The position numbers and the translations under genes are program-made. From NCBI GenBank assembly GCA_022824185.1, contig JAJEAU010000017.1, positions 62,001 to 126,000 on the forward strand: 64,000 bases of DNA. Direction: 5' to 3'. This stretch comes from Dehalococcoidia bacterium (GTDB lineage Bacteria > Chloroflexota > Dehalococcoidia > Lucifugimonadales > Lucifugimonadaceae). Under the pieces are notes generated by a model, which did no database searches, was not told where the DNA came from, and saw only the letters and a program-made list of their open reading frames with translations. Within the stretch, counting starts at the first letter, position 1; every line of letters begins with the position of its first letter. Shown piece after piece: positions 25,675-34,825 of the stretch.

Positions 25675-26481
25675 TTACGTACTTCTTGTCGCGTTGTACG
25701 GGATCACACTCGGCCGCCAATCGGGCAATCTCGCCAATCGAGACTGAAACTCGTCGATCGCCTCGTTTTCGGCTTGGCCCAACTCGTAGATGAATCCTCG
25801 GACGTATGACGTGACCTCGTGTGACGACATGCCCGGCACATTCGCATGTCCAACTACTTCATTTATATGCGAGATACCGTACGCGAATGATCGATGGAGA
25901 GTTTCCGCAAATCGACCGAGTTCAGATTCGGTTGCGTCGCCACGGGCGACCCATCGCGCAAATACGAATGGAAGCCCGGTAAGCTGTTTCCACTCATATG
26001 AAAGGTCATAGGTAAATCGACGTTGTTGGCCTCCGTGTACCGCTTTCAGCGCGGCATCGCCGATGAGCAGTTCTGCAGCGCATTCTTGATCCGGTCCGAG
26101 CAACTCGACATTCTCTACCGCCCAGTGGTCTGCAAAGAGAATCCTCAACAACTGAACTGAAGTCGCCGTCTCGCCCGTGACCGAGACTTTTTGGCCTGCC
26201 AAATCTTCGGCTGGCACGTCGCTAAACAAATACACGCTGCGTGAATTTCCGTCGACCGCGACTCCGAGTGATCCCTCGACAACGCTGCCCCGCATCCGCA
26301 GGACTTCCGCGATGGGCAACGGGCCCGCGTCCAACTCCCCTTTCCGCATCGCATCGGCCATATTCCTTGGCGGCAGCTCCACCAAATCAAACCAGTCCCC
26401 TTCCAAGCGGGAATAGAAGACGGCAGAGTTCAAATATGGCATGAAACCGATGCGCCAGCGCGTGTCACCTTCGTTGGGCAT
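25675..26481 (-). CDS. mqnA: chorismate dehydratase
   Basis: A 268-residue MqnA, which removes water from chorismate to give 3-enolpyruvyl-benzoate, the first step of the futalosine route. The family features are RIGFMPYLNSAVFY near the N-terminus, AGPLPIAEVLR, SVYLFSDVP and the FVFARWVAR segment of the periplasmic-binding-protein-like fold. It is encoded 16 bases after mqnE and before mqnC. Confidence 0.9.
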   Translation of the reverse strand: MPNEGDTRWRIGFMPYLNSAVFYSRLEGDWFDLVELPPRNMADAMRKGELDAGPLPIAEVLRMRGSVVEGSLGVAVDGNSRSVYLFSDVPAEDLAGQKVSVTGETATSVQLLRILFADHWAVENVELLGPDQECAAELLIGDAALKAVHGGQQRRFTYDLSYEWKQLTGLPFVFARWVARGDATESELGRFAETLHRSFAYGISHINEVVGHANVPGMSSHEVTSYVRGFIYELGQAENEAIDEFQSRLARLPDWRPSVIPYNATRST

Positions 26482-26497
26482 CGTCCAGAGATCGATC

Positions 26498-27661
26498 TCA
26501 GTTATGGACCGCGATTTCGTTGTAGAGAGCGTCGCGTTCCACCGGTAATCGTCCGGCGTCTTTGATCGAAGCGATCATGCTCTTCCGAGCCAATCCCGCT
26601 GGCGAATCTGCGAGGGCGGCATGTGCGATCCGCTCCTTCCCAATCGTCCCGTCGAGATCGTTGGCTCCGAAGTTCAGACCCATCCCAGCCGTCGCCTCGC
26701 CAAGCATCACCCAGTACGCCTTGATCGCCATTACGTTGTCGAGTATCAAACGAGATGCCGCGATCATCTTTACGTCATCCATCGGAGGAGTGTGGCGCGG
26801 ACGCAACATGGTGTATCCAACTTGATACTCCAACGGGATGAGTGCCAAGAATCCGTTCGTTTCGTCCTGGAGTTCGCGCAACAGAATCAGGTGATCAATG
26901 CGTTCCCTGAACGTTTCCACGTGACCGTACAAGATCGTGCAGTTGCTCTTAATGCCCATACCGTGCGCGATGCGGTGGATCTCAAGCCATCTGTCCGCCT
27001 TCGCCTTGCCGGGAAGCAACAGTTTGTGGATCCTGTCGGAAAACACTTCCGCACCGCCACCGGGCATCGAAGACAACCCCGCTTCTTTGAATATCGCTAG
27101 AGATTCCTCGGGAGGAACCTTCCATCGACGCCAAAAATAGTCGATTTCGGACGCCGTAAATGCCTTGATCTGAACATCGGGACGAGCGTTATGCAACTCC
27201 CGGATCATGTCTACGTAGAACTCGAAGGGCCACGTCGGGTGATGGCCACCAACGACGTGGAGCTCCTTGATGTCGCCGTCGAGATGGTCCAGCATCTGGT
27301 CCATCGTCATTTCGTACGCGTCTTCTTCGCCAGGCTTCTTCGCGTAGTCGCAGAACTTGCACGCCAGAACGCAGATGTTGGTCGGGTTCAGATGTCGGTT
27401 GAGAACGAAATAGACTTTTTCGCCCGAGACTTTCCGCTTGGCGTAATCGGCCATCAACCCGACCGCAGAAAAGTCCTCCGTTTCGAGGATTTTCACACCG
27501 TCTTCAGCAGACAGCCGTTCACCGGCCATCACCTTTTCCCAAACCGGCTCGAGATGAGGATCGGATATCAGGATGTCCGGCAGCTCGACCTCGTGGTTGC
27601 TTCCGTTCAACGGAGGCGCGGATTTCGTTTCTGTGGACGCTGATTTTGTTGCCATCACCAT
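26498..27661 (-). CDS. mqnE: aminofutalosine synthase (radical SAM)
   Basis: A 387-residue radical SAM protein with the motif CVLACKFC (Cys97, 101, 104) followed by DYAKKPGEEDAY, and the VVGGHHPTWPFEFY and TILYGHVET segments typical of MqnE. It joins SAM to 3-enolpyruvyl-benzoate to make 6-amino-6-deoxyfutalosine. I prefer the ATG at 27661 because the extension to 27832 is unlike the family. It is the first gene of the block and diverges from the decarboxylase gene. A nucleosidase for the next step is not encoded in the window. Confidence 0.92.
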   Translation of the reverse strand: MVMATKSASTETKSAPPLNGSNHEVELPDILISDPHLEPVWEKVMAGERLSAEDGVKILETEDFSAVGLMADYAKRKVSGEKVYFVLNRHLNPTNICVLACKFCDYAKKPGEEDAYEMTMDQMLDHLDGDIKELHVVGGHHPTWPFEFYVDMIRELHNARPDVQIKAFTASEIDYFWRRWKVPPEESLAIFKEAGLSSMPGGGAEVFSDRIHKLLLPGKAKADRWLEIHRIAHGMGIKSNCTILYGHVETFRERIDHLILLRELQDETNGFLALIPLEYQVGYTMLRPRHTPPMDDVKMIAASRLILDNVMAIKAYWVMLGEATAGMGLNFGANDLDGTIGKERIAHAALADSPAGLARKSMIASIKDAGRLPVERDALYNEIAVHN

Positions 27662-27896
27662 GCGGTGACCACCTTTTCGACCGATTCGGTTACGCCTTAT
27701 TTTTATCATCGCGCCGTTTCGACAACTGTGAATGGCATCGTCGTTTCCACCCTGATTTGAATCCGGTTCAGAAATCGAGACCTGAGACGTCTCGATTACC
27801 ATCGAAACTAGATGGTCCTCGCACAGAGTCATTCCGACATGATCAGAGCATTCTTACCGACGGCAAGTTCGTCCTCCCACATCGAGAAATCCACAG

Positions 27897-29018
27897 ATGT
27901 CTGAACTCCCGTACGACGTGGATCGTCGGCTCGACGATCTGTTTGGACGATTGGACGAGTTGTCTTTTGACCAACTCGGCTATCCGACGAATCAGTGTTT
28001 CGATTATTCATCGCTGTTCCGATTCTTCAAGTTCAGCGCCAACAACGTCGGCGACCCTTTTCACGAAAGCAACTACCGCGTCAACTCACACGAGATCGAA
28101 CGCGACGTGATCGCGACATTTGCCCAGTTGATGCGCCTTGATCCGAATGAAGCATGGGGATACGTGACTTCCGGCGGAACCGAGGGAAACATGTACGGCC
28201 TGTATTTGGCCCGCGAGATCTTCCCGAACGGCGTCGTCTATTTTTCGCAAGACACCCATTACAGCGTTTTGAAGAATCTGCGCGTATTGAATTACCGCAA
28301 CATCATGATCAAGAGCCAAGACAACGGCGAGATCGATTACGACGACTTGCGCGAGACGATTCGCGTCAACCGTGACGTGCCAGTGGTGATCCTCGCCAAC
28401 ATCGGCACGACCATGAAGGGCGCGGTTGACGACCTCCACAAGATCAGGGGAATTTTGGAAGACTTGGCGATTCCCCATAGCTACATCCATGCCGACGCTG
28501 CTCTTAGTGGGATGATCTTGCCGTTCGTCGATGACCCGCAGCCGTACGGTTTCGATGCTGGGATTGATAGTGTCGCAATCAGCGGCCACAAAGTGATTGG
28601 TTCGCCGATCCCTTGCGGTGTTGTGGTGACCAAATCCGAATACGTAGCGCGGGTAGCGCGCTCGATCGAATACGTCGGGGCCATGGACACCACCTTGTCC
28701 GGATCCCGCAACGCCATCACGCCTTTGTTCCTCTGGTACGCCCTACAGAAACAGGGATTAGAGGGATTCCGCGGTCAGGCAACCGAAATGCTCAACACCG
28801 CGGCGTACGCCGTCGAGAGATTCAATGAGTCTGGTCTTGCCGCGTGGCGCAACCGAAACTCCGTCACTGTAGTCTTCCCGAGACCTGCCGATCACGTTGT
28901 GAGCAAATGGCAGATGGCGCCGTATGAAGACTTCGCGCACATCATCACGGTGCCGAACGTCACTCGCGACAAGATCGACGCGGCGATCGCTGACTGTGTC
29001 GCCAACCCCAGAGCGTAA
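27897..29018 (+). CDS. hdc: PLP-dependent histidine (or serine) decarboxylase
   Basis: A 373-residue group II PLP decarboxylase very close in pattern to Gram-negative histidine decarboxylases: WGYVTSGGTEGNMYG (88-102), His121 in SQDTHYSV, Asp200 in YIHADAALSGMILPF, and the PLP Lys232 in SGHKVIGSPIPCG. The product would be histamine and CO2; plant serine decarboxylases look similar, so serine to ethanolamine is an alternative. The gene is followed 31 bases later by a double-ACT protein, suggesting amino-acid sensing of the operon product or substrate. It interrupts the two menaquinone gene blocks and is on the opposite strand. Confidence 0.85.
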   Translation: MSELPYDVDRRLDDLFGRLDELSFDQLGYPTNQCFDYSSLFRFFKFSANNVGDPFHESNYRVNSHEIERDVIATFAQLMRLDPNEAWGYVTSGGTEGNMYGLYLAREIFPNGVVYFSQDTHYSVLKNLRVLNYRNIMIKSQDNGEIDYDDLRETIRVNRDVPVVILANIGTTMKGAVDDLHKIRGILEDLAIPHSYIHADAALSGMILPFVDDPQPYGFDAGIDSVAISGHKVIGSPIPCGVVVTKSEYVARVARSIEYVGAMDTTLSGSRNAITPLFLWYALQKQGLEGFRGQATEMLNTAAYAVERFNESGLAAWRNRNSVTVVFPRPADHVVSKWQMAPYEDFAHIITVPNVTRDKIDAAIADCVANPRA

Positions 29019-29049
29019 AACGCGTGAACCGCAAAATCCAAGGAATGAA

Positions 29050-29463
29050 ATGCAACGAGTAATGGTAAGCGTCCAGAACCAGATCGGTGACATCGCCAAA
29101 GTGGCGAAACTCATGGCCGACGCGGGCATCAACATCGTCAGCATCAACTCTGAAGAGCGAGACGAATCCGGTTTAATCATCATCACCACCGCTGATGAGG
29201 ACCATCATCGAACGCTACGAGTATTCGCTGACGCTGGTTACAAAGCGGTCTCCGACGAGTACCTGGTGGTGCGTATCAAGGACGAACCCGGCGCTTTGGC
29301 GAAGATTGCGGGTAAATTCCGGCAAAGCAACATCAACATCCTGAGCATTCACATCGTCAACACCGCATCGGGTTACACGACGGTTGCGCTAAGTGCCGAC
29401 GACAACGAGAAAGCCCGAGCCGTGATCGCCGGAGACCACGGGATGACTGACGTCGCTGGTTAG
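29050..29463 (+). CDS. tandem ACT-domain protein
   Basis: A 137-residue protein made of two ACT-type modules. The first has GDIAKVAKLMADAGINIVSI and the second EPGALAKIAGKFRQSNINIL, each with the beta-alpha-beta pattern and the Gly at the ligand turn. The ATG at 29050 follows AAGGAATGAA. Free-standing ACT pairs usually bind amino acids and act as regulators or subunits. It is co-oriented with the decarboxylase 31 bases upstream, so it may sense its substrate. That link is inference. Confidence 0.82.
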   Translation: MQRVMVSVQNQIGDIAKVAKLMADAGINIVSINSEERDESGLIIITTADEDHHRTLRVFADAGYKAVSDEYLVVRIKDEPGALAKIAGKFRQSNINILSIHIVNTASGYTTVALSADDNEKARAVIAGDHGMTDVAG

Positions 29464-29479
29464 GCGGACAACCAGCAGA

Positions 29480-31279
29480 TCAACCCCAGTATTCGTCCCA
29501 ACGCCGATCGACCAATCGCACGATATCGGGATCCATCACCAGCGGCTTCTGGTATCCCGGTTTCCAAGTCGCGTCGATCCCCATCACGCCACGGTAGACC
29601 GGCGTGATGCCGTCGAATTGCTGATCTGTGAAGACTACATCCTTGGCGCAGTCGAAACGCGTGAAAATGCCCCAGATCAGCTCAACGTCGTCGCCGATAT
29701 CCACATCCTCGGACACCAAAACCACCGACTTCAAAGATTGATTTCTTGGATCGCGTACCGCACGTTCGAGCAATTCGCGATGACTGGCGAATCCTGCTTT
29801 CAGTTGCATCACCAGTATGTTGTCGCAGATCAGACGATGATCCAGCACTGCTGTCGACAACGATCTCGGGTCAATCTGCGGTGACCTAACTTCGTGATCA
29901 CTTGGTTCGTGACCGAATCCCGTCGCGTCCAGAATCATCTTCGATCCTTGTTCAAACGCGTCGCCTGTGAAATCGAGGGTGTCCTGTGCAGTGCGCGCCA
30001 GAAGGCGGAAGTCGGTCTCTGCCCTGAAGTTGCGAGAGACAGCGCGCGCGACGGCTTTGATGTCGGAGGGATCGGTCTGCCCGTCGACCAGAATCATAAC
30101 TTTGGTGAGTGAAAGCTGCCCCTCGCCCAATATCCCGAACGCCGTCTTCATCTGTTCACGCGAGTACCTACCGTCGACCGACACCACGAGCAGATTATGG
30201 AAACCTGACTCGTAGTACGACCACATGTCGCGAACCTCTTTGCGCATAAGGCGGATCAGAGGCTTGGTCGCCAACTGCGCCGCATCACCCATGGCTCGGT
30301 CTTCTTGAGGCGGTTTCCCGACAACGGTGGCCGGATAGATCGCGTTTCTTCGTCTCGTGATCGTTTTGATCCGAAAAACCGGAAAATCAGCCGCTTCCGA
30401 GTAATGCCCGAAGTGATCGCCGAATGGCCCTTCTAGACGTCGTTCGCCCGGAATCAGTTGACCCTCAAGTACGAATTCGGCGCGAGCCGGCACCCGAACA
30501 TCCATGGTCTTGGCACGAACCATCGGGGTGGGTTTACCGCGCATCACTCCCGCGAAACCGGCTTCGTCGATCCCTTCCGGGAGCGGGATGATCGCTGCGA
30601 GGATTAGAGCCGGGTCGCCTCCCAATGCAACCGCAACATCAAGCGGCTGCTCACCGCGTTCGGCTTCGACATGATGAAAAGCCCCGCCTTTTTGCAGCTG
30701 CATGTGCATGCCGGTAGTCTCACCGTCGTAAACCTGCATCCGATAGATGCCCATGTTGTGTGCACCGGTCACCGGATCGCGCGTCCTGACCAGCGGCAAC
30801 GTCACGAAACGTCCACCATCCTCGGGCCAACATTTGACGATCGGCATTCGTGACAAGTCGGGAGAAGTCTCAACAACCTGCTGCGCTACCGGAGCCATAG
30901 TCCGGCCGGGCCGAACGTTGAGGAGATTGAGCGCCGAACCACGATTGCGCCAAATCGAGGTCAAGGATGGCGGATTCACGTCTTCCAAGAAACTCAGCAA
31001 ACCCTCCCCTATCTCTTCGGGGTGTCGTCCCAACCCAATCTCTATCCGCCCCATCGTGCCAAGGAGGTTCACCGCCAAGGGGTAGTCAGCACCGACAACG
31101 TTCTCGAACAGCACCGCGGGTCCGTCTTCCCGGACCAGCCTTGTCGCAATCTCCGTCACCTCCAATTCAGCGTTGACGGGGACGGTTACACGCTTGAGCA
31201 GACCACGCGTTTCGAGTTCGCGTACGAATGACTGGAGATCAGTGAAAGCCAACAGCAGATACCCTACCGACCGCGCCAA
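29480..31279 (-). CDS. mqnL: UbiD-family decarboxylase, menaquinone type
   Basis: A 599-residue prenylated-FMN dependent decarboxylase. The catalytic segment EFVLEGQLIPGERRLEGPFG, followed by DHFGHYS, carries the E-x-x-R-x-x-E pattern of UbiD. LPLVRTRDPVTGAHNMGIYR is another landmark. Length is that of the menaquinone-specific branch, which removes the carboxylate of the dihydroxynaphthoate ring. The start overlaps the UbiX gene by 16 bases; a later in-frame start near SFVRELETRG is possible. Placement with UbiX- and UbiA-like genes and the nearby mqn genes supports the MqnL role, although biphenyl or hydroxybenzoate substrates cannot be excluded from sequence. Confidence 0.87.
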   Translation of the reverse strand: MARSVGYLLLAFTDLQSFVRELETRGLLKRVTVPVNAELEVTEIATRLVREDGPAVLFENVVGADYPLAVNLLGTMGRIEIGLGRHPEEIGEGLLSFLEDVNPPSLTSIWRNRGSALNLLNVRPGRTMAPVAQQVVETSPDLSRMPIVKCWPEDGGRFVTLPLVRTRDPVTGAHNMGIYRMQVYDGETTGMHMQLQKGGAFHHVEAERGEQPLDVAVALGGDPALILAAIIPLPEGIDEAGFAGVMRGKPTPMVRAKTMDVRVPARAEFVLEGQLIPGERRLEGPFGDHFGHYSEAADFPVFRIKTITRRRNAIYPATVVGKPPQEDRAMGDAAQLATKPLIRLMRKEVRDMWSYYESGFHNLLVVSVDGRYSREQMKTAFGILGEGQLSLTKVMILVDGQTDPSDIKAVARAVSRNFRAETDFRLLARTAQDTLDFTGDAFEQGSKMILDATGFGHEPSDHEVRSPQIDPRSLSTAVLDHRLICDNILVMQLKAGFASHRELLERAVRDPRNQSLKSVVLVSEDVDIGDDVELIWGIFTRFDCAKDVVFTDQQFDGITPVYRGVMGIDATWKPGYQKPLVMDPDIVRLVDRRWDEYWG

Positions 31280-31875
31280 ACCTGTAGAAGCTCATCACCA
31301 GCGCCAAGATGATGAAGAATCCTGCCGGCGATCATGTCTACTAAGTCGTCTATCTCAGTCGGATTGTGGTAGAAGCCCGGGGAAGCAGGCAGGATCGTGG
31401 CACCGGCTTCGGTCGCTGCGACCATGTTTCGCAGATGGACAAGGCTCAGAGGCGTTTCGCGAGTCACCAAAATCAGTCTACGACGCTCTTTGAGTGTCAC
31501 GTCCGCCGCACGTTCCAGAAGGTTCTGCGACATTCCGTTAGCGATTCGGGCCAAGGTGCCCCCGCTGCACGGTACGACAACCATGCCGTCTACATGGCAA
31601 GAGCCGCTGGCTATATCAGCGCCGACATTCTTTGAGTGGTGCCACGTGAACCTGGGACGATCTGTGATGTCATGATCCAACCATCTCGACATTTCCGCGA
31701 AATCAGCCTCAACGTCGCCGGTCAAATTCACGCCCTCCTCCACACCCAACACCTTCGCTCCGGAATCGGTGACAACAAGATCCAGTTCGTGGTCAGTGCC
31801 AGCCAGAACCTGCAACACGCGTCTGGCGTACGGTGCGCCGCTGGCACCCGACACTCCTATGATGAATCGAGACAA
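31264..31875 (-). CDS. mqnM: flavin prenyltransferase (UbiX family)
   Basis: A 203-residue flavoprotein with FIIGVSGASGAPYARRVL at the N-terminus, VVVPCSGGTLARIANGMS, and the tail ILPASPGFYHNPTEIDDLVD, all typical of UbiX. It makes prenylated FMN, the cofactor of the UbiD-family enzyme encoded immediately downstream with a 16-base overlap. It starts 4 bases after the prenyltransferase stop, so ubiA-like, ubiX-like and ubiD-like genes form one operon. Confidence 0.92.
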   Translation of the reverse strand: MSRFIIGVSGASGAPYARRVLQVLAGTDHELDLVVTDSGAKVLGVEEGVNLTGDVEADFAEMSRWLDHDITDRPRFTWHHSKNVGADIASGSCHVDGMVVVPCSGGTLARIANGMSQNLLERAADVTLKERRRLILVTRETPLSLVHLRNMVAATEAGATILPASPGFYHNPTEIDDLVDMIAGRILHHLGAGDELLQVWRGR

Positions 31876-31879
31876 CGAG

Positions 31880-32800
31880 CTACCAGTTCAACAACTCATC
31901 GAGGACGACGAAAACCGCGAACACAACGGCGATGATCCCATTCATGGTGAAGAACGCCAAGTTGAGTTTCGAGAGGTCGTCTTTCCTAACAAGCGAATGT
32001 TCGTACGCCAACAAAATCCCCACTGCAACCACTCCCAATGCCGCGAAAATGCCGCCGCTTGCAACTACCATCGATGCCGCCAACACCACCAATGTGACTG
32101 CATGCATAGCCCGCGAGATCGTGATCGACGGCCCAATCCCGAATCTCGCAGGGATCGAATGAAGACCTTCTTTCCGATCGAATTCGAAGTCCGCGATGGC
32201 GTACAGAACGTCGAAACCGGAAACCCAGAACAGTGCCGCTACTCCCAGCAACACGAACTCCATTGGCATCGACCCCGTCAGCGCGATCGAAACCGCGGGT
32301 GGAATGATGACGTACACCGCGCCGATGCCAAAGTGCGCCAACCAAGTGAACCTCTTCAGGTACGGGTAAACGAAAGCAACCACCAACGGAATCGGCGACA
32401 GGAATAGCGCCAATCGGTCAAGTTGCCAAGCCGCCACAACGAAGATCACACCGGAAACGACCATGTATCCGATAACTTCAGATTTGCCGATTGTCCCTTG
32501 AGCCAACGCTCTGTCAGCCGTCCTAGGATTTCGACGGTCGATCTCCGCATCCAACAAGCGATTCGCCGCCATCGCGAATGTTCGCAGGGTCACCATAGCG
32601 ACTATCACCCAAGCAAACATCACCCAGTCGGGCCAACCTTCGGCCACAATGAACGCAGCAGCCACCGCAAAAGGCAAGGCGAAGATCGAGTGTTCGAACT
32701 TGATGGTTTCGAGGAAAACCCGCAGACGACGGAACGGCGTCAATCGCGGTTCCGATTCGCCTCCGCTGTCAGCGTGAATGTTCAACGTGCGCGTTACCAA
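31880..32800 (-). CDS. mqnP: UbiA-family polyprenyltransferase (menaquinone)
   Basis: A 306-residue integral membrane prenyltransferase with about eight helices. The two Asp-rich diphosphate-binding motifs are NRLLDAEIDRRNPRTADR and LYAIADFEFDRKEGLHSIP. It attaches the isoprenoid tail to the naphthoate ring in the membrane. The N-terminal 25 residues are hydrophilic. It heads the three-gene UbiA/UbiX/UbiD-like set; with the mqnEACD block nearby it most likely acts in menaquinone synthesis. Confidence 0.88.
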   Translation of the reverse strand: MVTRTLNIHADSGGESEPRLTPFRRLRVFLETIKFEHSIFALPFAVAAAFIVAEGWPDWVMFAWVIVAMVTLRTFAMAANRLLDAEIDRRNPRTADRALAQGTIGKSEVIGYMVVSGVIFVVAAWQLDRLALFLSPIPLVVAFVYPYLKRFTWLAHFGIGAVYVIIPPAVSIALTGSMPMEFVLLGVAALFWVSGFDVLYAIADFEFDRKEGLHSIPARFGIGPSITISRAMHAVTLVVLAASMVVASGGIFAALGVVAVGILLAYEHSLVRKDDLSKLNLAFFTMNGIIAVVFAVFVVLDELLNW

Positions 32801-32893
32801 ATTCCTGTTCGAAACTAACTTGGTTCGATTCTATCGGTTTAACGACGGCACACACTCACCACACACCGATCACATCTCGAAGCCACACCGACG

Positions 32894-34759
32894 TCAACGC
32901 CTTCCGAACTCTCGTTCCAGCGCCTCGCCAGTCAATAGCAACATCGTTGGCCTGCCATGAGGGCACGCTTGCGGATGTTCGCAGTCTTGGAGGAGTCGCA
33001 CAATCTCCTCACAACTTTCGATAGTCAATGTGTCGCCTGCTCTCACAGCGGCGTGACAGGCCATCGTCGCCAACAATCGTTCCGACCAAGGCATCTGATC
33101 TGGTAACCCGCTCTGGGAATCCGGCAAAGATATGTCGTCCAGGATGTGTAAAAGTGCCTTTTCCGCGCCGTTTGCGTCTATGGCTGCTTTTGCAGCCAAT
33201 ACTTGCGGAACCGCACGGATCATCAACGAGTTGCCGCCGAATGGTTCGATATCCCACCCTGCGTCCTTGAACCACTGAGATCCTTCGCTGAAAACGACCT
33301 GTCGTTGCGGCGACAACTCCACGACCCGAGGATCCAATAGCAACTGCGATTCGCTCGATTTTGCGGATTGTTTGGCTCTGATCTCCTCGAACTTTATCCG
33401 TTCGTGGGCAGCGTGTTGATCGATTAAGAAAACGCCACTGGGATCTTCTGCGACGATGTACGTTTGCTGAGCTTGCCCCAAGACTCTCAATTGGGGCAAC
33501 ACTTCACGGTGCCCTGCCGACGCTGTGTTGTTCGAGGTTCGCTGAGATCCTGCTTTCCGTTCGGTCGTTCGCCGCGGAGGTGCTTCAGCGTCGCCAGATC
33601 GAGATTCCGCCGGTTGACCGGAATCTCCGCCAACCGAATCACCAGCAGAACCCTCCTCAGATTCATCGATCTGAGGCATGACGTCAAGGCTGCGTCTCCG
33701 GGCGAATGCACCTTCCAAAGACGTCGTCAACGAAGACGCGACTCGCTCCTCCGAGAACTGCCTCACCGGTGCGTGACTAGCAAGGACTGAGCGAACGGTG
33801 TTCTCGATGACCGAAAACGCCAGTCCCTCGCGACGAAATCGGACCTCGGTCTTTTGCGGGTGGACGTTCACGTCGACGTCGTCCAACGGGACGATCACGT
33901 TGATCACCGCCATCGGAAATCGTCTGTCTGGCAAGTAGCCTTGGAACCCGCGCTCGACGGCGTACCCCAACCGATATGAATGCACCAATCTGCCGTTGAC
34001 GGCAATCGTGATATGACTTCTACGGCCGAAATGCGAACTTGGCAAAGCGATCGCTCCGCTTACATTGAATGCAGCATCTCGGTCGGGAGTTAGATTGATC
34101 AGCGTGGAAATGTCGCGAACTCGATAGACGGACGCCAATGCTGCCGCGTGGTCGAAGTCGCCGGGCGTATTCAGACGAACGACTCCATCAACAGTCAGGC
34201 GGAACTTGACGTCGCTCCGAATCAACGACATCTGTCCAACCAACGTCGACACGCGCGCCGATTCCGCGGTCGGGCTGCTCAAGAACTTCAACCTCGCCGG
34301 GACGTTGCGGAAGAGTTGCCTCACAGATACGGATGTACCTGTCGGTGCCCCAGCAGCGATCACCTGCGGTGTAGATCCGAAAGCGACGTTACATTCCGCG
34401 CCATCTTGTGCTTCAACGTGGCGAGACACGGCGGTTATGTCTGACACGGCCGCGATGGACGGCAAGGCTTCCCCCCGGAACCCCAATGTTGGGATGGCGA
34501 CCAGATCGCTCGATTCATCCACCTTGCTCGTCGCGAACCGTTCGAATGCTAAGGCAAGCTCATCCGCCTGTATCCCATGACCATCATCGATGACTCGGAT
34601 CAGGTTCCGGCCACCGTGTTCCAACTCAACATCGATACGACTCGCGCCCGCGTCAAGCGAATTGTCGATCAACTCTTTGACGACCGACGCCGGGCGTTCA
34701 ACGACCTCACCAGCGGCAACGCGCGACGCAAGTGCGTCTGGCATTACTTTGATTGGCAT
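32894..34759 (-). CDS. mutL: DNA mismatch repair endonuclease MutL
   Basis: A 621-residue MutL. The GHKL ATPase domain shows MPIKVMPDALASRVAAGEVV, KELIDNSLDAGA (Glu29, Asn33), DDGHGI and GFRGEALPSI. A variable Ser/Glu/Gly-rich linker spans roughly 340-430. The C-terminal dimerisation domain has FLIDQHAAHERIKFEE, which contains the DQHA(x)2E(x)4E endonuclease motif, plus ACHAAVRAGD and CPHGRPTMLLL zinc-site motifs, so it should nick DNA itself, as in species lacking MutH. No mutS lies beside it. It is 93 bases upstream of the prenyltransferase gene on the same strand. Confidence 0.95.
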   Translation of the reverse strand: MPIKVMPDALASRVAAGEVVERPASVVKELIDNSLDAGASRIDVELEHGGRNLIRVIDDGHGIQADELALAFERFATSKVDESSDLVAIPTLGFRGEALPSIAAVSDITAVSRHVEAQDGAECNVAFGSTPQVIAAGAPTGTSVSVRQLFRNVPARLKFLSSPTAESARVSTLVGQMSLIRSDVKFRLTVDGVVRLNTPGDFDHAAALASVYRVRDISTLINLTPDRDAAFNVSGAIALPSSHFGRRSHITIAVNGRLVHSYRLGYAVERGFQGYLPDRRFPMAVINVIVPLDDVDVNVHPQKTEVRFRREGLAFSVIENTVRSVLASHAPVRQFSEERVASSLTTSLEGAFARRRSLDVMPQIDESEEGSAGDSVGGDSGQPAESRSGDAEAPPRRTTERKAGSQRTSNNTASAGHREVLPQLRVLGQAQQTYIVAEDPSGVFLIDQHAAHERIKFEEIRAKQSAKSSESQLLLDPRVVELSPQRQVVFSEGSQWFKDAGWDIEPFGGNSLMIRAVPQVLAAKAAIDANGAEKALLHILDDISLPDSQSGLPDQMPWSERLLATMACHAAVRAGDTLTIESCEEIVRLLQDCEHPQACPHGRPTMLLLTGEALEREFGRR

Positions 34760-34825
34760 GAATGAGGGGGTTTCGATTTGAAGACGGCGTATGAATCTAG
34801 ATTAAACGTCGGCGGTGCTCAGGAA

